Shown here piece by piece: positions 8,079-17,233 of a DNA stretch of 64,000 nucleotides. The position numbers were made by a program, and so were the translations under genes. Numbering within the stretch: position 1 is the stretch's first letter; each line of letters opens with the position of its first letter. The stretch comes from Gimesia chilikensis (GTDB lineage Bacteria > Planctomycetota > Planctomycetia > Planctomycetales > Planctomycetaceae). The DNA lies in the NCBI RefSeq assembly GCF_008329715.1, contig NZ_VTSR01000012.1:1-64000 (forward strand). The letters run 5' to 3'. Below the pieces are notes generated by a model, which saw only the letters and a list, made by a program, of their open reading frames with translations, had not been told where the DNA came from and ran no database searches.

Positions 8079-9365
8079 ATGTCATCAGGGAAACAGTTGG
8101 GGATACTTTTTGCAATCGGAATCGGTCTTCTCACGGGAACAGCCGTAGCAGATGAACCGCAACAACCTGCCCCCCGATCGATCTCCAAAGGTGAATTCCT
8201 GACACAATACAAGGCCGCGGTTGTCAGACTGAAGCAAAACTTGCAGAACGTCCAATGCCGCGTGGAATGCCGAAAACAGTATCACTTCTACAAAGACGAC
8301 TCTCTCTCAAAAGATTACCGCTTTTCTTCACACCTGCTGGTAAAGGGAGATTCGACTGTCATCATCGAGAAATACGCCACTGAGACTCTCTTCGGAGGGA
8401 CCGAGCGGGATCTCGTATCTTGCACGACTCCCGACTACGCGTTCTATCTCAGTAGAACAGATTCAGACAAGCCGTTTCTGTTAAATATGATCGTGCATGC
8501 GCCTAATCAGATAAAAGACAGGCGGCCGACTGACGAACTGGATATGTTCCTGACGGGAGGCAATCTGATATTCCTCGATCCCTTTCGCTTGCCGGTCGAA
8601 GCGTCCCGCTTCCGTATCGTCCGGATGAATCGGGTTCCACCTCAAGCTGAGAATTCGTCTGAGCTGGTCTCGTTGGACTTTATTTTGAACGATGATGCCG
8701 CTCTGTTTAAAGAAGGACACGTGCTGTTCTCACCAGATTTGAACTGGGCCGTATTGAAATACGAGTATCGCAGTGCTCCGAAAGACGGTACTTTCACTAT
8801 TTATTCCGGCAGAAACACATTCACGCCGCTACTAAAAAATGGCGTCCCGATGCTGATTCAAGGCGAACACAAGGTCGTACAGAAGAACGGAGATCAAAAA
8901 CAATTCGATTTTTCTTTTTCCGTACGACTCACCGACTTTTCATTCGGCACCGTGGACGATGCTGCCTTCCGTCTGTCGCACTACGGTTTATCAGACATCC
9001 CACTCGCGAAACCCACTTCAACAACAGGTAAGCAAATCATCGCACCCCGCTGTGAATTGAAAGACATTCCGGCCAACGAAACAGCGCGGCAGAGGGTCAC
9101 CATTCAAAACACGTCCCGCCTGCCGCTCCAGTTACTCGGAGCAGCTGTCCCCTGTACGCCCAGTGGATGCGCGTCCGCCGAAGGGCTCCCCCTGCGCATT
9201 CCTGCAGGCCAGCAAGGCAGTTTTACCATCCTGTTCAAAGCTACTACCCCGGGAAAATTCGATACGGAAATCGAGCTCTATACCGACCAACCAGGGCAGA
9301 CAAAAATCAAAATGCCACTCTACGGTACTGTAAAAGAGAACGCAAAAGTGCAACAGAAGAAGTGA
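8079..9365 (+). CDS. Secreted protein with C-terminal DUF1573-like domain
   Basis: The ATG start has a strong GAGGA site about ten bases upstream. The 428-aa product has a signal peptide (LGILFAIGIGLLTGTAVA). Residues 25-310 form a domain I do not recognise, rich in beta-type segments, of the kind seen in planctomycete outer-membrane or periplasmic proteins. Residues 320-420 resemble DUF1573, an Ig-like domain: VTIQNTSRLPLQLLGAAV, then an AGQQGSFTILFKA-type strand. DUF1573 domains are usually structural. Its role is unknown. It is convergent with the PPC-domain gene, with 415 bp between them. Confidence 0.75.
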   Translation: MSSGKQLGILFAIGIGLLTGTAVADEPQQPAPRSISKGEFLTQYKAAVVRLKQNLQNVQCRVECRKQYHFYKDDSLSKDYRFSSHLLVKGDSTVIIEKYATETLFGGTERDLVSCTTPDYAFYLSRTDSDKPFLLNMIVHAPNQIKDRRPTDELDMFLTGGNLIFLDPFRLPVEASRFRIVRMNRVPPQAENSSELVSLDFILNDDAALFKEGHVLFSPDLNWAVLKYEYRSAPKDGTFTIYSGRNTFTPLLKNGVPMLIQGEHKVVQKNGDQKQFDFSFSVRLTDFSFGTVDDAAFRLSHYGLSDIPLAKPTSTTGKQIIAPRCELKDIPANETARQRVTIQNTSRLPLQLLGAAVPCTPSGCASAEGLPLRIPAGQQGSFTILFKATTPGKFDTEIELYTDQPGQTKIKMPLYGTVKENAKVQQKK

Positions 9366-9395
9366 CCGATCTCAGTTCCGCCATCTGCAGTTGTG

Positions 9396-9424
9396 TGGAG
9401 CCGAATGTAATTCGAACCGAGCGC
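9396..9424 (+). repeat. Dispersed palindromic repeat, copy G (degenerate)
   Basis: GAGCCGAAT, GTA and ATTCGAACCGAGCG keep the layout, but only a 5-bp stem (CGAAT/ATTCG) remains. The sequence then diverges from the family into a separate hairpin-rich stretch. Confidence 0.55.
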
Positions 9425-9658
9425 CGGGTGCCCCTGTCGGCTTGCCCGACAGTGAAGCTGGAAACGACCACGAACGTCACGAAAAAGCTGGCGGTAGGGG
9501 TAGCCCTGTGTGGCTACCCGCAGGAACGGCGTGATCTGGCTTGACCTGACGAACGGTTCTTCCTGTTCCCCTGACCTGCCTACTGAGGTTGAACGCCACC
9601 AGGCGGACGGACACACAGATGCCGCCCCTACGGTTCAAATTCACTATAAAAGAATAGA

Positions 9659-9708
9659 TGGGCCCGAATACAATTCGGGCCGAGCGCAGCGAGCAGGAAT
9701 CTGACGGT
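9659..9708 (+). repeat. Dispersed palindromic repeat, copy H
   Basis: The perfect 9-bp stem GGCCCGAAT/ATTCGGGCC (9661-9669 with 9673-9681) has the loop ACA. The tail CGAGCGCAGCGAGCAGGA and TCTGACGGT follow. Confidence 0.88.
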
Positions 9709-9780
9709 GAGATCATGCAAGTTCAGAACACACCTGCGCTGCTGACGCCAACTCGTCTCGGGCGGGATTTTCTGCAAACC

Positions 9781-11484
9781 TTACTTCTTCTTAATCGTCA
9801 GCCACAGGTAAGGCAATTCGAGATCGGGCTTCGGGCGGGCCGTGTTGCGTTTGGGGCTGATCCCTGTGATGACCGCGGTCGCAGTGTGCTGCTTCGCTTT
9901 GTCTTTGACGCTCGTCCCCTGGATTACCAGCGGCCCCTGAAACGTGACGTCTTTCTTCGCTTCCAGCTTCAGCTTGACCGACTTGCCCCCCTTGTCCTTG
10001 ACCTGGGAGACGACCGGTTTGCAGGTCACACCTTCAGGCAGCCCCGCGATGCTGACTTCGATGTCGTCGCTGAAACGGGGACTCTGGCGGTCGATGGTCA
10101 CGTCGATCTCCAGCGGTTTGTCGCCTGCGGTCAACGTGTACTGTTCGTTGGCAGCCTGCAGGGAGAAGTCCGCTTCCGTTGGCAAAATCGAAAGCAGATA
10201 AACATAGCGGAAGCCGCCATGCTCGAAACGGTCGGTTACCCGCAGCCGGTATTCGCCGTCCGCGGGAATCGTATAGTCCAGTGCAGCGTCGTAGAAATTC
10301 CGCCGGGGATCGTCGATCTCTTTGAGCAGCTTGCCCTTCGCATCGAACAGCTTTACATACGGATCAAGCGGGTAGCCCAGTTTGTGAGAATCGACTTTGA
10401 AGGTGAGCTTCTCACCCTTTTTCGCAGTGAAGCGATAAACGTCAATCTCCTGCGCAGCGGCCACTTTCCCCGTCACCGTGACAGGAAGCGTCAGTTGCTG
10501 ACCTTCCTCAGACTGGGTCTCTTTCGTCTCCAGCACCACGGGAGTTGTACTGAGGGGAATTGTCAGGTTGTTTCCCAGTTCCGGAGCACTCAACAGCGCG
10601 TCCTGGCTCAAATCGGAAACCGCGGGCATCAATGTCTTGAGCTTGTCAGACAGATTCCAGCCATCCAACGTAACCGGCTGTGCCGTTGAGGGATGCCAGG
10701 CCAGGGGCAGACTGTGATCGACGAACGGTCCTGTAGTCAGCGTCAGTCGATAGATGTAAGAGGCAGACCCCGCAAAGCGGATCGTACTGTTGGGATCAGC
10801 GGGAAACGCGAACGTGCGGACATAATACGTGCCCTCTTCGGGAGCGGTATAGACAATCCGCGGATCGAACCACAGGGTATCGTCCATCTGCTTCAGCACC
10901 GTTCCCCGATGATTCAGCAGCTGCAAGACGCCATCCATGGGAGAACCCAGTTGTTCGTTGGCGACCTGTGACGCGACCAGCGTCTGCCCCTGCTTCAGCT
11001 TGACCTGGTAGATGTCGACATCGCCGGCTTTGGCCAGGACGCCGTTAACCGTCACCGCTGGCTGTTCAATTTTTTGCGCGTGCTCCAGGTCCTCATTCGG
11101 TTCCGCGCCTGTCACTTCGGGCAGCGTCCCGACCAGGAACGGTCGAATCTCAGAGGCCCCTTCGGCATTATGAAAGCGGAGCCAGTACAGACCCGGTTTC
11201 GCTTCAGCAGTGATTTCGACCGTGAACTGTTTCTCTTTTCCCTTGGCCGGCTTCTCGGGGATCTCGATTTTGAGACCCGGCTGCGACGTCCAGACCGAAA
11301 CCGGATGTGTCCCCAGGGTCTTGTCGACGCTGACTTCGACCTTCTGTCCGACCTGGCCTCCCGCGGGAGTCAGGTAGCTCACGCTGGGTGGAGCCGCGAT
11401 GACGCTCGTCCCCAGACTGAATACCAACGAACAAGAGAGAACGGCGGACAGAATCGGGGCGTGGCAGGACATTGGTAAACTCAT
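9781..11484 (-). CDS. Secreted protein with PPC-type beta domains
   Basis: This 567-aa protein has a signal peptide ending near TSVIAAP (residue 31). It contains two bacterial pre-peptidase C-terminal (PPC-like) domains: one around residues 125-245, with EPNEDLEHAQ, GDVDIYQVKL and EGTYYVRTFA, and one around 325-430, with EIDVYRFTAKKGEKL and DGEYRLRVTD. An N-terminal Ig-like domain (VSYLTPAGGQVGQKVEV) and a C-terminal beta domain complete it. PPC domains are binding or folding modules, not enzymes. It is the last gene of a DUF1549/1553 - DUF1501 - PPC operon, 24 bases after the DUF1501 gene, a common order in Planctomycetota. Confidence 0.85.
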   Translation of the reverse strand: MSLPMSCHAPILSAVLSCSLVFSLGTSVIAAPPSVSYLTPAGGQVGQKVEVSVDKTLGTHPVSVWTSQPGLKIEIPEKPAKGKEKQFTVEITAEAKPGLYWLRFHNAEGASEIRPFLVGTLPEVTGAEPNEDLEHAQKIEQPAVTVNGVLAKAGDVDIYQVKLKQGQTLVASQVANEQLGSPMDGVLQLLNHRGTVLKQMDDTLWFDPRIVYTAPEEGTYYVRTFAFPADPNSTIRFAGSASYIYRLTLTTGPFVDHSLPLAWHPSTAQPVTLDGWNLSDKLKTLMPAVSDLSQDALLSAPELGNNLTIPLSTTPVVLETKETQSEEGQQLTLPVTVTGKVAAAQEIDVYRFTAKKGEKLTFKVDSHKLGYPLDPYVKLFDAKGKLLKEIDDPRRNFYDAALDYTIPADGEYRLRVTDRFEHGGFRYVYLLSILPTEADFSLQAANEQYTLTAGDKPLEIDVTIDRQSPRFSDDIEVSIAGLPEGVTCKPVVSQVKDKGGKSVKLKLEAKKDVTFQGPLVIQGTSVKDKAKQHTATAVITGISPKRNTARPKPDLELPYLWLTIKKK

Positions 11485-11508
11485 TCTCAGTCGAAGTGCG
11501 GGCTCGGA

Positions 11509-12846
11509 TTAAGCGAACAGTTCCGGAATCGGTGTCGGATCGCTGACGAGGTGCGACGGACGACCTTCCGGCGTGTAGAGCACCTTGTCGGGATCGATAC
11601 CCATTTTGGTGTAAACGGTGGAGACAAAGTTTTCCGGAGAGAGCACACGTTCGACTGCGGAGTAACCGGCCTTGTCGGTGGCACCCAGTGCCAGTCCGCC
11701 AGGAGTTCCACCGCCGGCCATCAGAACCGACATCGCGTTCGACCAGTGGTCGCGTCCGGCGCCCGGATTGATTTTCGGCGTACGGCCGAATTCACCCAGT
11801 GCCAGTACCATGGTCGTATCCAGCAGACCCCGCTCATCGAGGTCTTCGATCAGCGTGGCGATCGTGTTTTCAAAGGAAGGCATCCGGCCATTGAACGTCT
11901 TGAACAGACTGCCGTGATTGTCCCAGCCTCCTTCATATAGCGTAATGAAAGGCACGCCGGCTTCCGTCAGACGACGGGCCAGCAGGGCACGTTGACCGAA
12001 CGAGGTTCGACCATATTTATCACGCAGTTCGGCAGGCTCGCGATCGATCTCAAACGCGGTCTGCGCTTCGGTGGAAGCTACCAGGTTGTAACCCTGTTCG
12101 TAGTATTCATCCAGGCTCAATACCGGATCGCCGGCGACTTCGTCCCGAATCCGCTTCAGCTGGTCGACCTGCTCTCGCAGATCGCGGCGGGTTTTGTAGC
12201 GGGCATCGGTCAGACCGCTGGGCAGTGCCAGGTCGCGTACGCGGAAGTTGGACGAATTCGGGTTGTCCGACATCACGAACGGAGCGTACTTGGCTCCCAG
12301 GAAGTTAGGTCCGCCTGAACGCGACATGCTGGGCATGGTGAAGTAAGCGGGCAGATTGTTGGTGGTCGGCTTCTCGTGTGCGACGACCGAACCCATACTG
12401 GGATGGAAGCTCACGAAGGCTCCACAGCCTACGGGAATTCGTGGTGGGGCACCGGTCATCATGTAATGGTTACCGGCACCGTGATTTCCCTGGTTGTGAC
12501 GGATCGAGCGGATCACCGAGTATTTGTCGAAGATCGACGCCAGCCGCTTCATGTGCTGTGAAAACTGGACCCCAGGCACCTTTGTGGGAATCGGGTTGAA
12601 CTCACCCCGGATTTCAACCGGTGCTTCCGGTTTGGGGTCAAACGTTTCGTAATGCGAAGGACCGCCGTCCATCCAGATCAGGATCACGCTTTTGGCGGTC
12701 GCTTTACGCTGGGGAGCATCGGTTCCTTTGGCCTGCGCCTGCAGACGCAGCAGATCCGTCAGCCCGAGGCCGGTCATGGCACCCAGACCCAGCTGCAGGC
12801 AATTTCGTCGTGTGATTCCATTGCAGTTCTTTGAAACGTTCATCAT
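11509..12846 (-). CDS. DUF1501 protein with Tat-like signal
   Basis: The start chosen is the ATG at 12846 with AGGA six bases upstream; the next codon is also ATG. The N-terminus carries a twin-arginine motif TRRNCLQLGLGAM, so Tat export is likely. The rest is the DUF1501 fold, related to alkaline phosphatase/sulfatase: VILIWMDGGPSHYETFDPKP near residue 55, HNQGNHGAGNHYMMTG, DNHGSLF and LALGEFGRTPKIN. These carry Asp/His residues typical of metal sites. It is the middle gene of the operon, between the DUF1549/1553 partner and the PPC protein. The reaction is not known for the family. Confidence 0.9.
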   Translation of the reverse strand: MMNVSKNCNGITRRNCLQLGLGAMTGLGLTDLLRLQAQAKGTDAPQRKATAKSVILIWMDGGPSHYETFDPKPEAPVEIRGEFNPIPTKVPGVQFSQHMKRLASIFDKYSVIRSIRHNQGNHGAGNHYMMTGAPPRIPVGCGAFVSFHPSMGSVVAHEKPTTNNLPAYFTMPSMSRSGGPNFLGAKYAPFVMSDNPNSSNFRVRDLALPSGLTDARYKTRRDLREQVDQLKRIRDEVAGDPVLSLDEYYEQGYNLVASTEAQTAFEIDREPAELRDKYGRTSFGQRALLARRLTEAGVPFITLYEGGWDNHGSLFKTFNGRMPSFENTIATLIEDLDERGLLDTTMVLALGEFGRTPKINPGAGRDHWSNAMSVLMAGGGTPGGLALGATDKAGYSAVERVLSPENFVSTVYTKMGIDPDKVLYTPEGRPSHLVSDPTPIPELFA

Positions 12847-12901
12847 TTCTGATCCTGTTCGAATAGATGTCAAACAATGTTTCCTGGTGGAGCAGGGGAC
12901 G

Positions 12902-15358
12902 TCAGTTTTTGAAGAGGTATTCCGGCGTATTGAGCAGGGCCCACATCAGGTCTTCAATCACCTGCTGTCGGCTGGCGCCTTCCTCTTCAAACAGGGAGCG
13001 CCCCAGTCGTTTTTCTTCGATAGTTGGATATCTTGAATAAGCCGTCAGATACAGTTCTTCCATAATCTGATCGGGTGTCATTTTACTTTCGGCCCACTTC
13101 GCACTGTTCGCATTCTTGGACTGAATGCGGGAATACAGATCGCGAGAGTTCATCATGTGCAGCACCTGCACGACCGTGGTATCGGTCGTCCGTTCGCACG
13201 GCGGATCCTGGTTCGGGTCGGGGCGACCAAATGAATCGAGGAAGACCGAGCTCACACGATGCGTCCAGATCTGTTTGGCCGTTGAATCCTTGGGCATCGC
13301 TGAAAATGTATCGGGCACGCCGATCATTTCACTCACGCTGTCCAGCAGAACTTCAGCCCGCAGACGCTGACGGTAATGCCGCGAGTAGTTGCGGGTGTCA
13401 CCCACGTTGGTTTCATTGGGAATCGCACTCAGACTGTAAACGTGCGACAACACGATTGTCTTGATGTATTGTTTCAGATCAAATTTCTGTTCCCGGAATT
13501 TCTTGCCCAGGGCTTTGATCAGCGGCTTGTTCGAGGGAGGATTACTTTCGCGGAAATCGTCAATCGGCTCGACAATCCCCCGGCCCATCAGATCGGCCCA
13601 GACGCGGTTGGCATTCACTTCGGCAAAGAAATGATTCTGAGGCGAGATAATCCAGTCTGCCAGAATTTCGCGTGGATCCTGATTTTCTTTGAGCTCAGGC
13701 ACTTCGCCAAACAGGGGGCGTGGCGGCAGGACTTCGTTGGTCAACGGGTGCCGTACGCTACCGGAGTTGGAAGTGAAAACCATCTCTTCGGATCCCGAAA
13801 TCGGGGCCGAGATCCCGCGGCCTTTACGGCCGATTTTAGCGAAGTAAGCTGCAAAGCTGTAGAAATCTTCCTGACCCCAGACTTCGTTGGGGTGGTGATG
13901 ACACTGGGCACAGCTCAGTCGAATTCCCAGGAAGAGCTGACTGACAATCGTAGTGAGCTCTTCGGGTTTGCGACGATCGCGGAACATGGTTACCGCGCCG
14001 TTGTGCCAGGTTCCACCCTTGGCGGTCAGCAATTCGTGTGTGAACTGATCGAGGGGTTTGTTCTGGTGAAACGACTCGCGAATCCAGGCATCGTAATTCA
14101 GGACGGTCTTGATACCCACATGATACGGATTGGGACGCAATAAATCGGCCCATTTGTTGGCCCAGTGATCGCCGTACTCGGGCTGCTCCAGCAGATAATC
14201 GACCAGTCGCTCCCGCTTGTTGGGAGAGGGATCCTGCAGGAAGGCCCGTGCTTCTTCTGCGGTCGGCGTACGACCAATGATGTCCAGTGAAACCCGACGC
14301 AGGTAGGTTGCGTCATCAATGGGTTCAGACGGTTTCAGACCGTACTTCTGCAGTTTGTCCCACACCAGCCCGTCAATAAAGTTATTGCGGGGCAGCTTGG
14401 CATAGTATTCGTCGGCAACTTTGTGGTCGGAAGGAATCGTCACGCTCAACGATGCGAATTTACCCATGTAGCGGGCGATGATGGAGGCTTCACCCATCAG
14501 AGAGCCGGCGGTGACCAGGCCGTGTTCGTCTACGGAAACGTAAACGCTTTCGCTGGACATGAACTCGGCGAGGTCAGTGATGTCCCGGGTCGAGCCATCG
14601 CTGTAATGTGCGGTGACGACCATCTGCTGCTTTGTTTTCGGCAGCATGATCCGTTCGGTCGGTTCTGCGGAAATCTTGACGAGCTCGGGAGTCTCTTTAA
14701 CTTCGCGGGTTGCCCCTTCGGAAATCCAGCGTTCGAGCAATGCATAATACTGACCGTCGGCGGGCAGTTTTTTACCACCGCCGTGAGGAACCTTACCGGC
14801 GCCTTTCAGCAGCACCAGACTTTGTTCGGGTGCCAGCGGCGAAGCACGTCGTCCTCGCGATTCCTTAACCAGGGCGTTGTAATCGTATTCGGGATCGAAG
14901 GCGAACATCGACAGCTGGAATCCCCCCTGACCACGCTGCTTCCCATGACAGGAACCGCCATTACAGCCGAAGCGGGAAAACAGGGGATGGATGTCCCGCT
15001 CGAAATCGAGCAGGGCCTGCCGATCGAAGTCTTTGACCTGTACCGGAACATTAATCTTCTGCGCACCATCAATGACGGTGACCGTTGCGGTTCCATTCGC
15101 CAGGGGCTTGATTACGCCCTGGGCGTCAACCTGCACAACGGCGGGTTGCTGAGACTGAAACTGCACATCGCGGGTCAGGTCGACAAAACTCTTGTCCTGC
15201 TGACGGGTCACGATCAGTTGCTGACGGGAACGGGGTCCATTCAGTTCAACTTTATCCGGATAAACGCTGACCTTTGATTCTGCCGGGGGCGCTGCTTGCG
15301 CGGAAAGAGCGGAGAGCAGAATCAGGCAGCCGAGAAAATGATAGAGTAGAGATTTCAT
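12902..15358 (-). CDS. DUF1549/DUF1553 cytochrome-type protein with Ig-like domains
   Basis: This 818-aa protein has a signal peptide (LLYHFLGCLILLSALSAQA). A BIG2-like Ig domain (residues 30-108) is followed by a cytochrome-like segment with C132-NGGS-C137-H138 (an unusual CX4CH spacing) and a second BIG2-like domain near 225-310. DUF1549 covers about 325-530 (NNFIDGLVWDKLQKYGLKPS to CAQCHHHPNEVWGQ, which contains a canonical CXXCH). DUF1553 covers about 590-810 (FFAEVNANRVWADLMGRGIV). Such proteins pair with DUF1501 proteins in Planctomycetota and are thought to act together outside the cytoplasm. It is the first gene of the operon. Confidence 0.9.
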   Translation of the reverse strand: MKSLLYHFLGCLILLSALSAQAAPPAESKVSVYPDKVELNGPRSRQQLIVTRQQDKSFVDLTRDVQFQSQQPAVVQVDAQGVIKPLANGTATVTVIDGAQKINVPVQVKDFDRQALLDFERDIHPLFSRFGCNGGSCHGKQRGQGGFQLSMFAFDPEYDYNALVKESRGRRASPLAPEQSLVLLKGAGKVPHGGGKKLPADGQYYALLERWISEGATREVKETPELVKISAEPTERIMLPKTKQQMVVTAHYSDGSTRDITDLAEFMSSESVYVSVDEHGLVTAGSLMGEASIIARYMGKFASLSVTIPSDHKVADEYYAKLPRNNFIDGLVWDKLQKYGLKPSEPIDDATYLRRVSLDIIGRTPTAEEARAFLQDPSPNKRERLVDYLLEQPEYGDHWANKWADLLRPNPYHVGIKTVLNYDAWIRESFHQNKPLDQFTHELLTAKGGTWHNGAVTMFRDRRKPEELTTIVSQLFLGIRLSCAQCHHHPNEVWGQEDFYSFAAYFAKIGRKGRGISAPISGSEEMVFTSNSGSVRHPLTNEVLPPRPLFGEVPELKENQDPREILADWIISPQNHFFAEVNANRVWADLMGRGIVEPIDDFRESNPPSNKPLIKALGKKFREQKFDLKQYIKTIVLSHVYSLSAIPNETNVGDTRNYSRHYRQRLRAEVLLDSVSEMIGVPDTFSAMPKDSTAKQIWTHRVSSVFLDSFGRPDPNQDPPCERTTDTTVVQVLHMMNSRDLYSRIQSKNANSAKWAESKMTPDQIMEELYLTAYSRYPTIEEKRLGRSLFEEEGASRQQVIEDLMWALLNTPEYLFKN

Positions 15359-15677
15359 CTCGTCTTTCTATCCCAAATCAAAGGAAGGATACGCTGTGAG
15401 GTTTGGCGGTAGTAGCGCTGCGGGGGAAAGTCGGGCAGGTCGTCTTCAAGACGTCAGATAATTATTCAGCAACCCGGCAAGCACTGCGGTATCGATAGTT
15501 TGGGCGCCAACTAATATATATTGTCTCTTATATTTCCTATTCGTCAACTTTCATTTAACAACTTTATTTATGAAACACCGCTTAGGATACCTTCCCTGAG
15601 CTGCAAAAACTACCCCTTATCCCAAAAAATGAACCATATGTATACCTGTCTGGCGGCAAAAATGGCTGTTGTACTGC
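15359..15677. other. Upstream region of the DUF1549-DUF1501-PPC operon
   Basis: This 319-bp stretch lies between the operon's first gene and the 3' end of the nucleotidase gene. It is AT-rich around 15505-15600 and probably holds the operon promoter on the minus strand. I see no gene, repeat or clear terminator. Confidence 0.5.
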
Positions 15678-16220
15678 TTAAACCAGCTTTTCCAGCTCCG
15701 ATCTGACGTATCCGATCCGATCTGTGATCGCAAAATTCGAATTCCAGGGCTGCGGAAACAGAATCGCCTGTCCGCCATGCTTCCGGAATTGATCGATGTT
15801 TTTGTGCTGGTCATCAATCAACACGACATCTGGTTTCGCGAGCAGGTACTTCTGAGTCCCGATCATGAAGTCCATATACAGCGGTTCCTGGAAGTGCTCT
15901 CTGAGCCATTCCACCTTGGCTGAAGCACAGGCAGCGCTGCGACTGGGTGAGGTGCTGATAGTAAACGGCGCGGTCTCTCTAAGCAGTGTCAGCAATTCAT
16001 TCAGCCAGGGATAAGGCGGGAACTCGGCCCAGAAGCGGCCCCCCAGTCCATCAACCGGTTTCCAGAATTCGTCTTTGGTCATGCCCAGCACACCCGCGTA
16101 GTCGGCTTCCCCGTCCGGCCACTTGTCTGCCAGTTCGCGTTGACCGTGCAGTTCGAGGATCGCGCCCATGAAATCGGCGATCACGCCATCCATGTCCAGT
16201 AAGATATGTCGTACAGCCAT
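15678..16220 (-). CDS. HAD-family 5'(3')-deoxyribonucleotidase-like protein
   Basis: The start chosen is the ATG at 16220 (MAVRHILLDMDGVIADF), because the HAD motif I normally lies this close to the N-terminus; a GTG at 16238 is in frame. The 180-aa length suits the NT5C family. Motif I is DMDGVIAD, with the nucleophile Asp and acid Asp two residues apart. Motif II is probably TISTSPS, and the late acidic motif is VVLIDDQHKN. The WNSN near the C-terminus also fits. It likely dephosphorylates nucleoside monophosphates in the cytoplasm. It is divergent from the Rieske-PSP1 gene. Confidence 0.82.
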   Translation of the reverse strand: MAVRHILLDMDGVIADFMGAILELHGQRELADKWPDGEADYAGVLGMTKDEFWKPVDGLGGRFWAEFPPYPWLNELLTLLRETAPFTISTSPSRSAACASAKVEWLREHFQEPLYMDFMIGTQKYLLAKPDVVLIDDQHKNIDQFRKHGGQAILFPQPWNSNFAITDRIGYVRSELEKLV

Positions 16221-16341
16221 GCTGTTTTTTCGCTCCACTCAGTAACTTTGATTATAAAACAGTAGGATTACCCATCGAGCATATAATAAACTGGAACTGA
16301 CAACCATTGAGGAAGTCTTTTTTAACCAGGATCAAATACTG

Positions 16342-17175
16342 ATGACCAACTGGATTCCGCTGGGCGATGTTTCCGAGATCAAGCCCGGCAGCCGAAAACT
16401 ATATACCCTCCACGGCACCGAGATCGCCGTCTTTCATGTCGCCGAACCGGAACAGCCGGGAACCTTTTACGCGATCGACAATGCCTGTCCGCATCAGGGT
16501 GCCACGCTGATTGAAGGCGAAGGCTGCGGCACCGAAGTCAACTGCCCCCTGCATGACTGGACGTTCGATGTAGCCAGCGGCGAGTGTCTGGATTTCCCCG
16601 AGTTTCCGCTTACCCGCTTTGAACTGAAACAGGAAGCCGATCTGCTGCTGATCAATGGAGACGCGTTTACTGAAGCAGAAGCACTTAACCTGTTCCTGGT
16701 CCGCTACAGCGTCATGGGCTGGGTCGATCACTTCGCCGCTGACGCGGAAACGAACTATCACCACCGCGATCGCGTCATCCTGCAGACCAGTCGCGGCGAG
16801 GAAGTTGGCGAGATTCTTTCGTCCTTCACTGCTCCAGACAAAAACAAAACCCCCGCGGGAACGATCCTGCGCGAGTTCACTCCCCTCGATCAGGAACAGT
16901 TGCCGGGACAGGGAGACGTCAACACCCAGGTCTTCCGCGACTGTCAGCAGTTAATTCAGGAACGGGGCATGCCTGCGGAAATCATCGATTGCGAACAACT
17001 GTTTGATCAGCAGACAGTCGTCCTGTATTATCTGGGCAGCCGCCTGCCGGCCCTGGAAATTCTGGCGCAGGAGCTGAATGCCCGCTATCCCTGGCGGATT
17101 GTTTTTCACCCCGTAGACGAAGCACCTGCTGCTTCGGGCTGCTCCAGCGGCGGCTGTGGCTGCGATCAGAAATAA
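16342..17175 (+). CDS. Rieske [2Fe-2S] domain fused to a PSP1-like domain
   Basis: Residues 1-108 form a nitrite-reductase-small-subunit/ferredoxin-type Rieske domain with both cluster motifs, C49-P-H51-QGATL and C68-PL-H71-DWTFD. Residues 115-260 match the PSP1 C-terminal domain: FLVRYSVMGWVDHF, RVILQTSRGEEVGEIL, then AEIIDCEQLFDQQTVVLYYL and YPWRIVFHP. The protein ends in a cysteine-rich tail, GCSSGGCGC. PSP1-like proteins are cytoplasmic, some linked to sporulation or signalling. A Rieske domain on the same chain is unusual and suggests electron transfer or redox sensing attached to the PSP1 module. AGGA lies about ten bases before the ATG. No frameshift or stop separates the halves. Confidence 0.85.
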   Translation: MTNWIPLGDVSEIKPGSRKLYTLHGTEIAVFHVAEPEQPGTFYAIDNACPHQGATLIEGEGCGTEVNCPLHDWTFDVASGECLDFPEFPLTRFELKQEADLLLINGDAFTEAEALNLFLVRYSVMGWVDHFAADAETNYHHRDRVILQTSRGEEVGEILSSFTAPDKNKTPAGTILREFTPLDQEQLPGQGDVNTQVFRDCQQLIQERGMPAEIIDCEQLFDQQTVVLYYLGSRLPALEILAQELNARYPWRIVFHPVDEAPAASGCSSGGCGCDQK

Positions 17176-17233
17176 GAAGCACACTCATTTAGACCTCACC
17201 CCAACCTGCCAACCTCACACCACGGACATCATC

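Larger units (their letters stand above)
9366..9780. other. Repeat-rich convergent intergenic region
   Basis: It lies between two converging genes. It carries a degenerate palindromic repeat (9396-9424), a full copy (9659-9708), a hairpin CTGTCGG/CCGACAG at 9434-9452, and a perfect 8-bp hairpin GGGTAGCC/GGCTACCC at 9498-9519. Short open frames over it in several frames do not look like proteins. Confidence 0.65.

Noticed and set aside
9781..15358. CRISPR or phage content near the large operon
   Set aside because: No regular short repeats with unique spacers and no phage genes are present; the genes are standard planctomycete secreted families.
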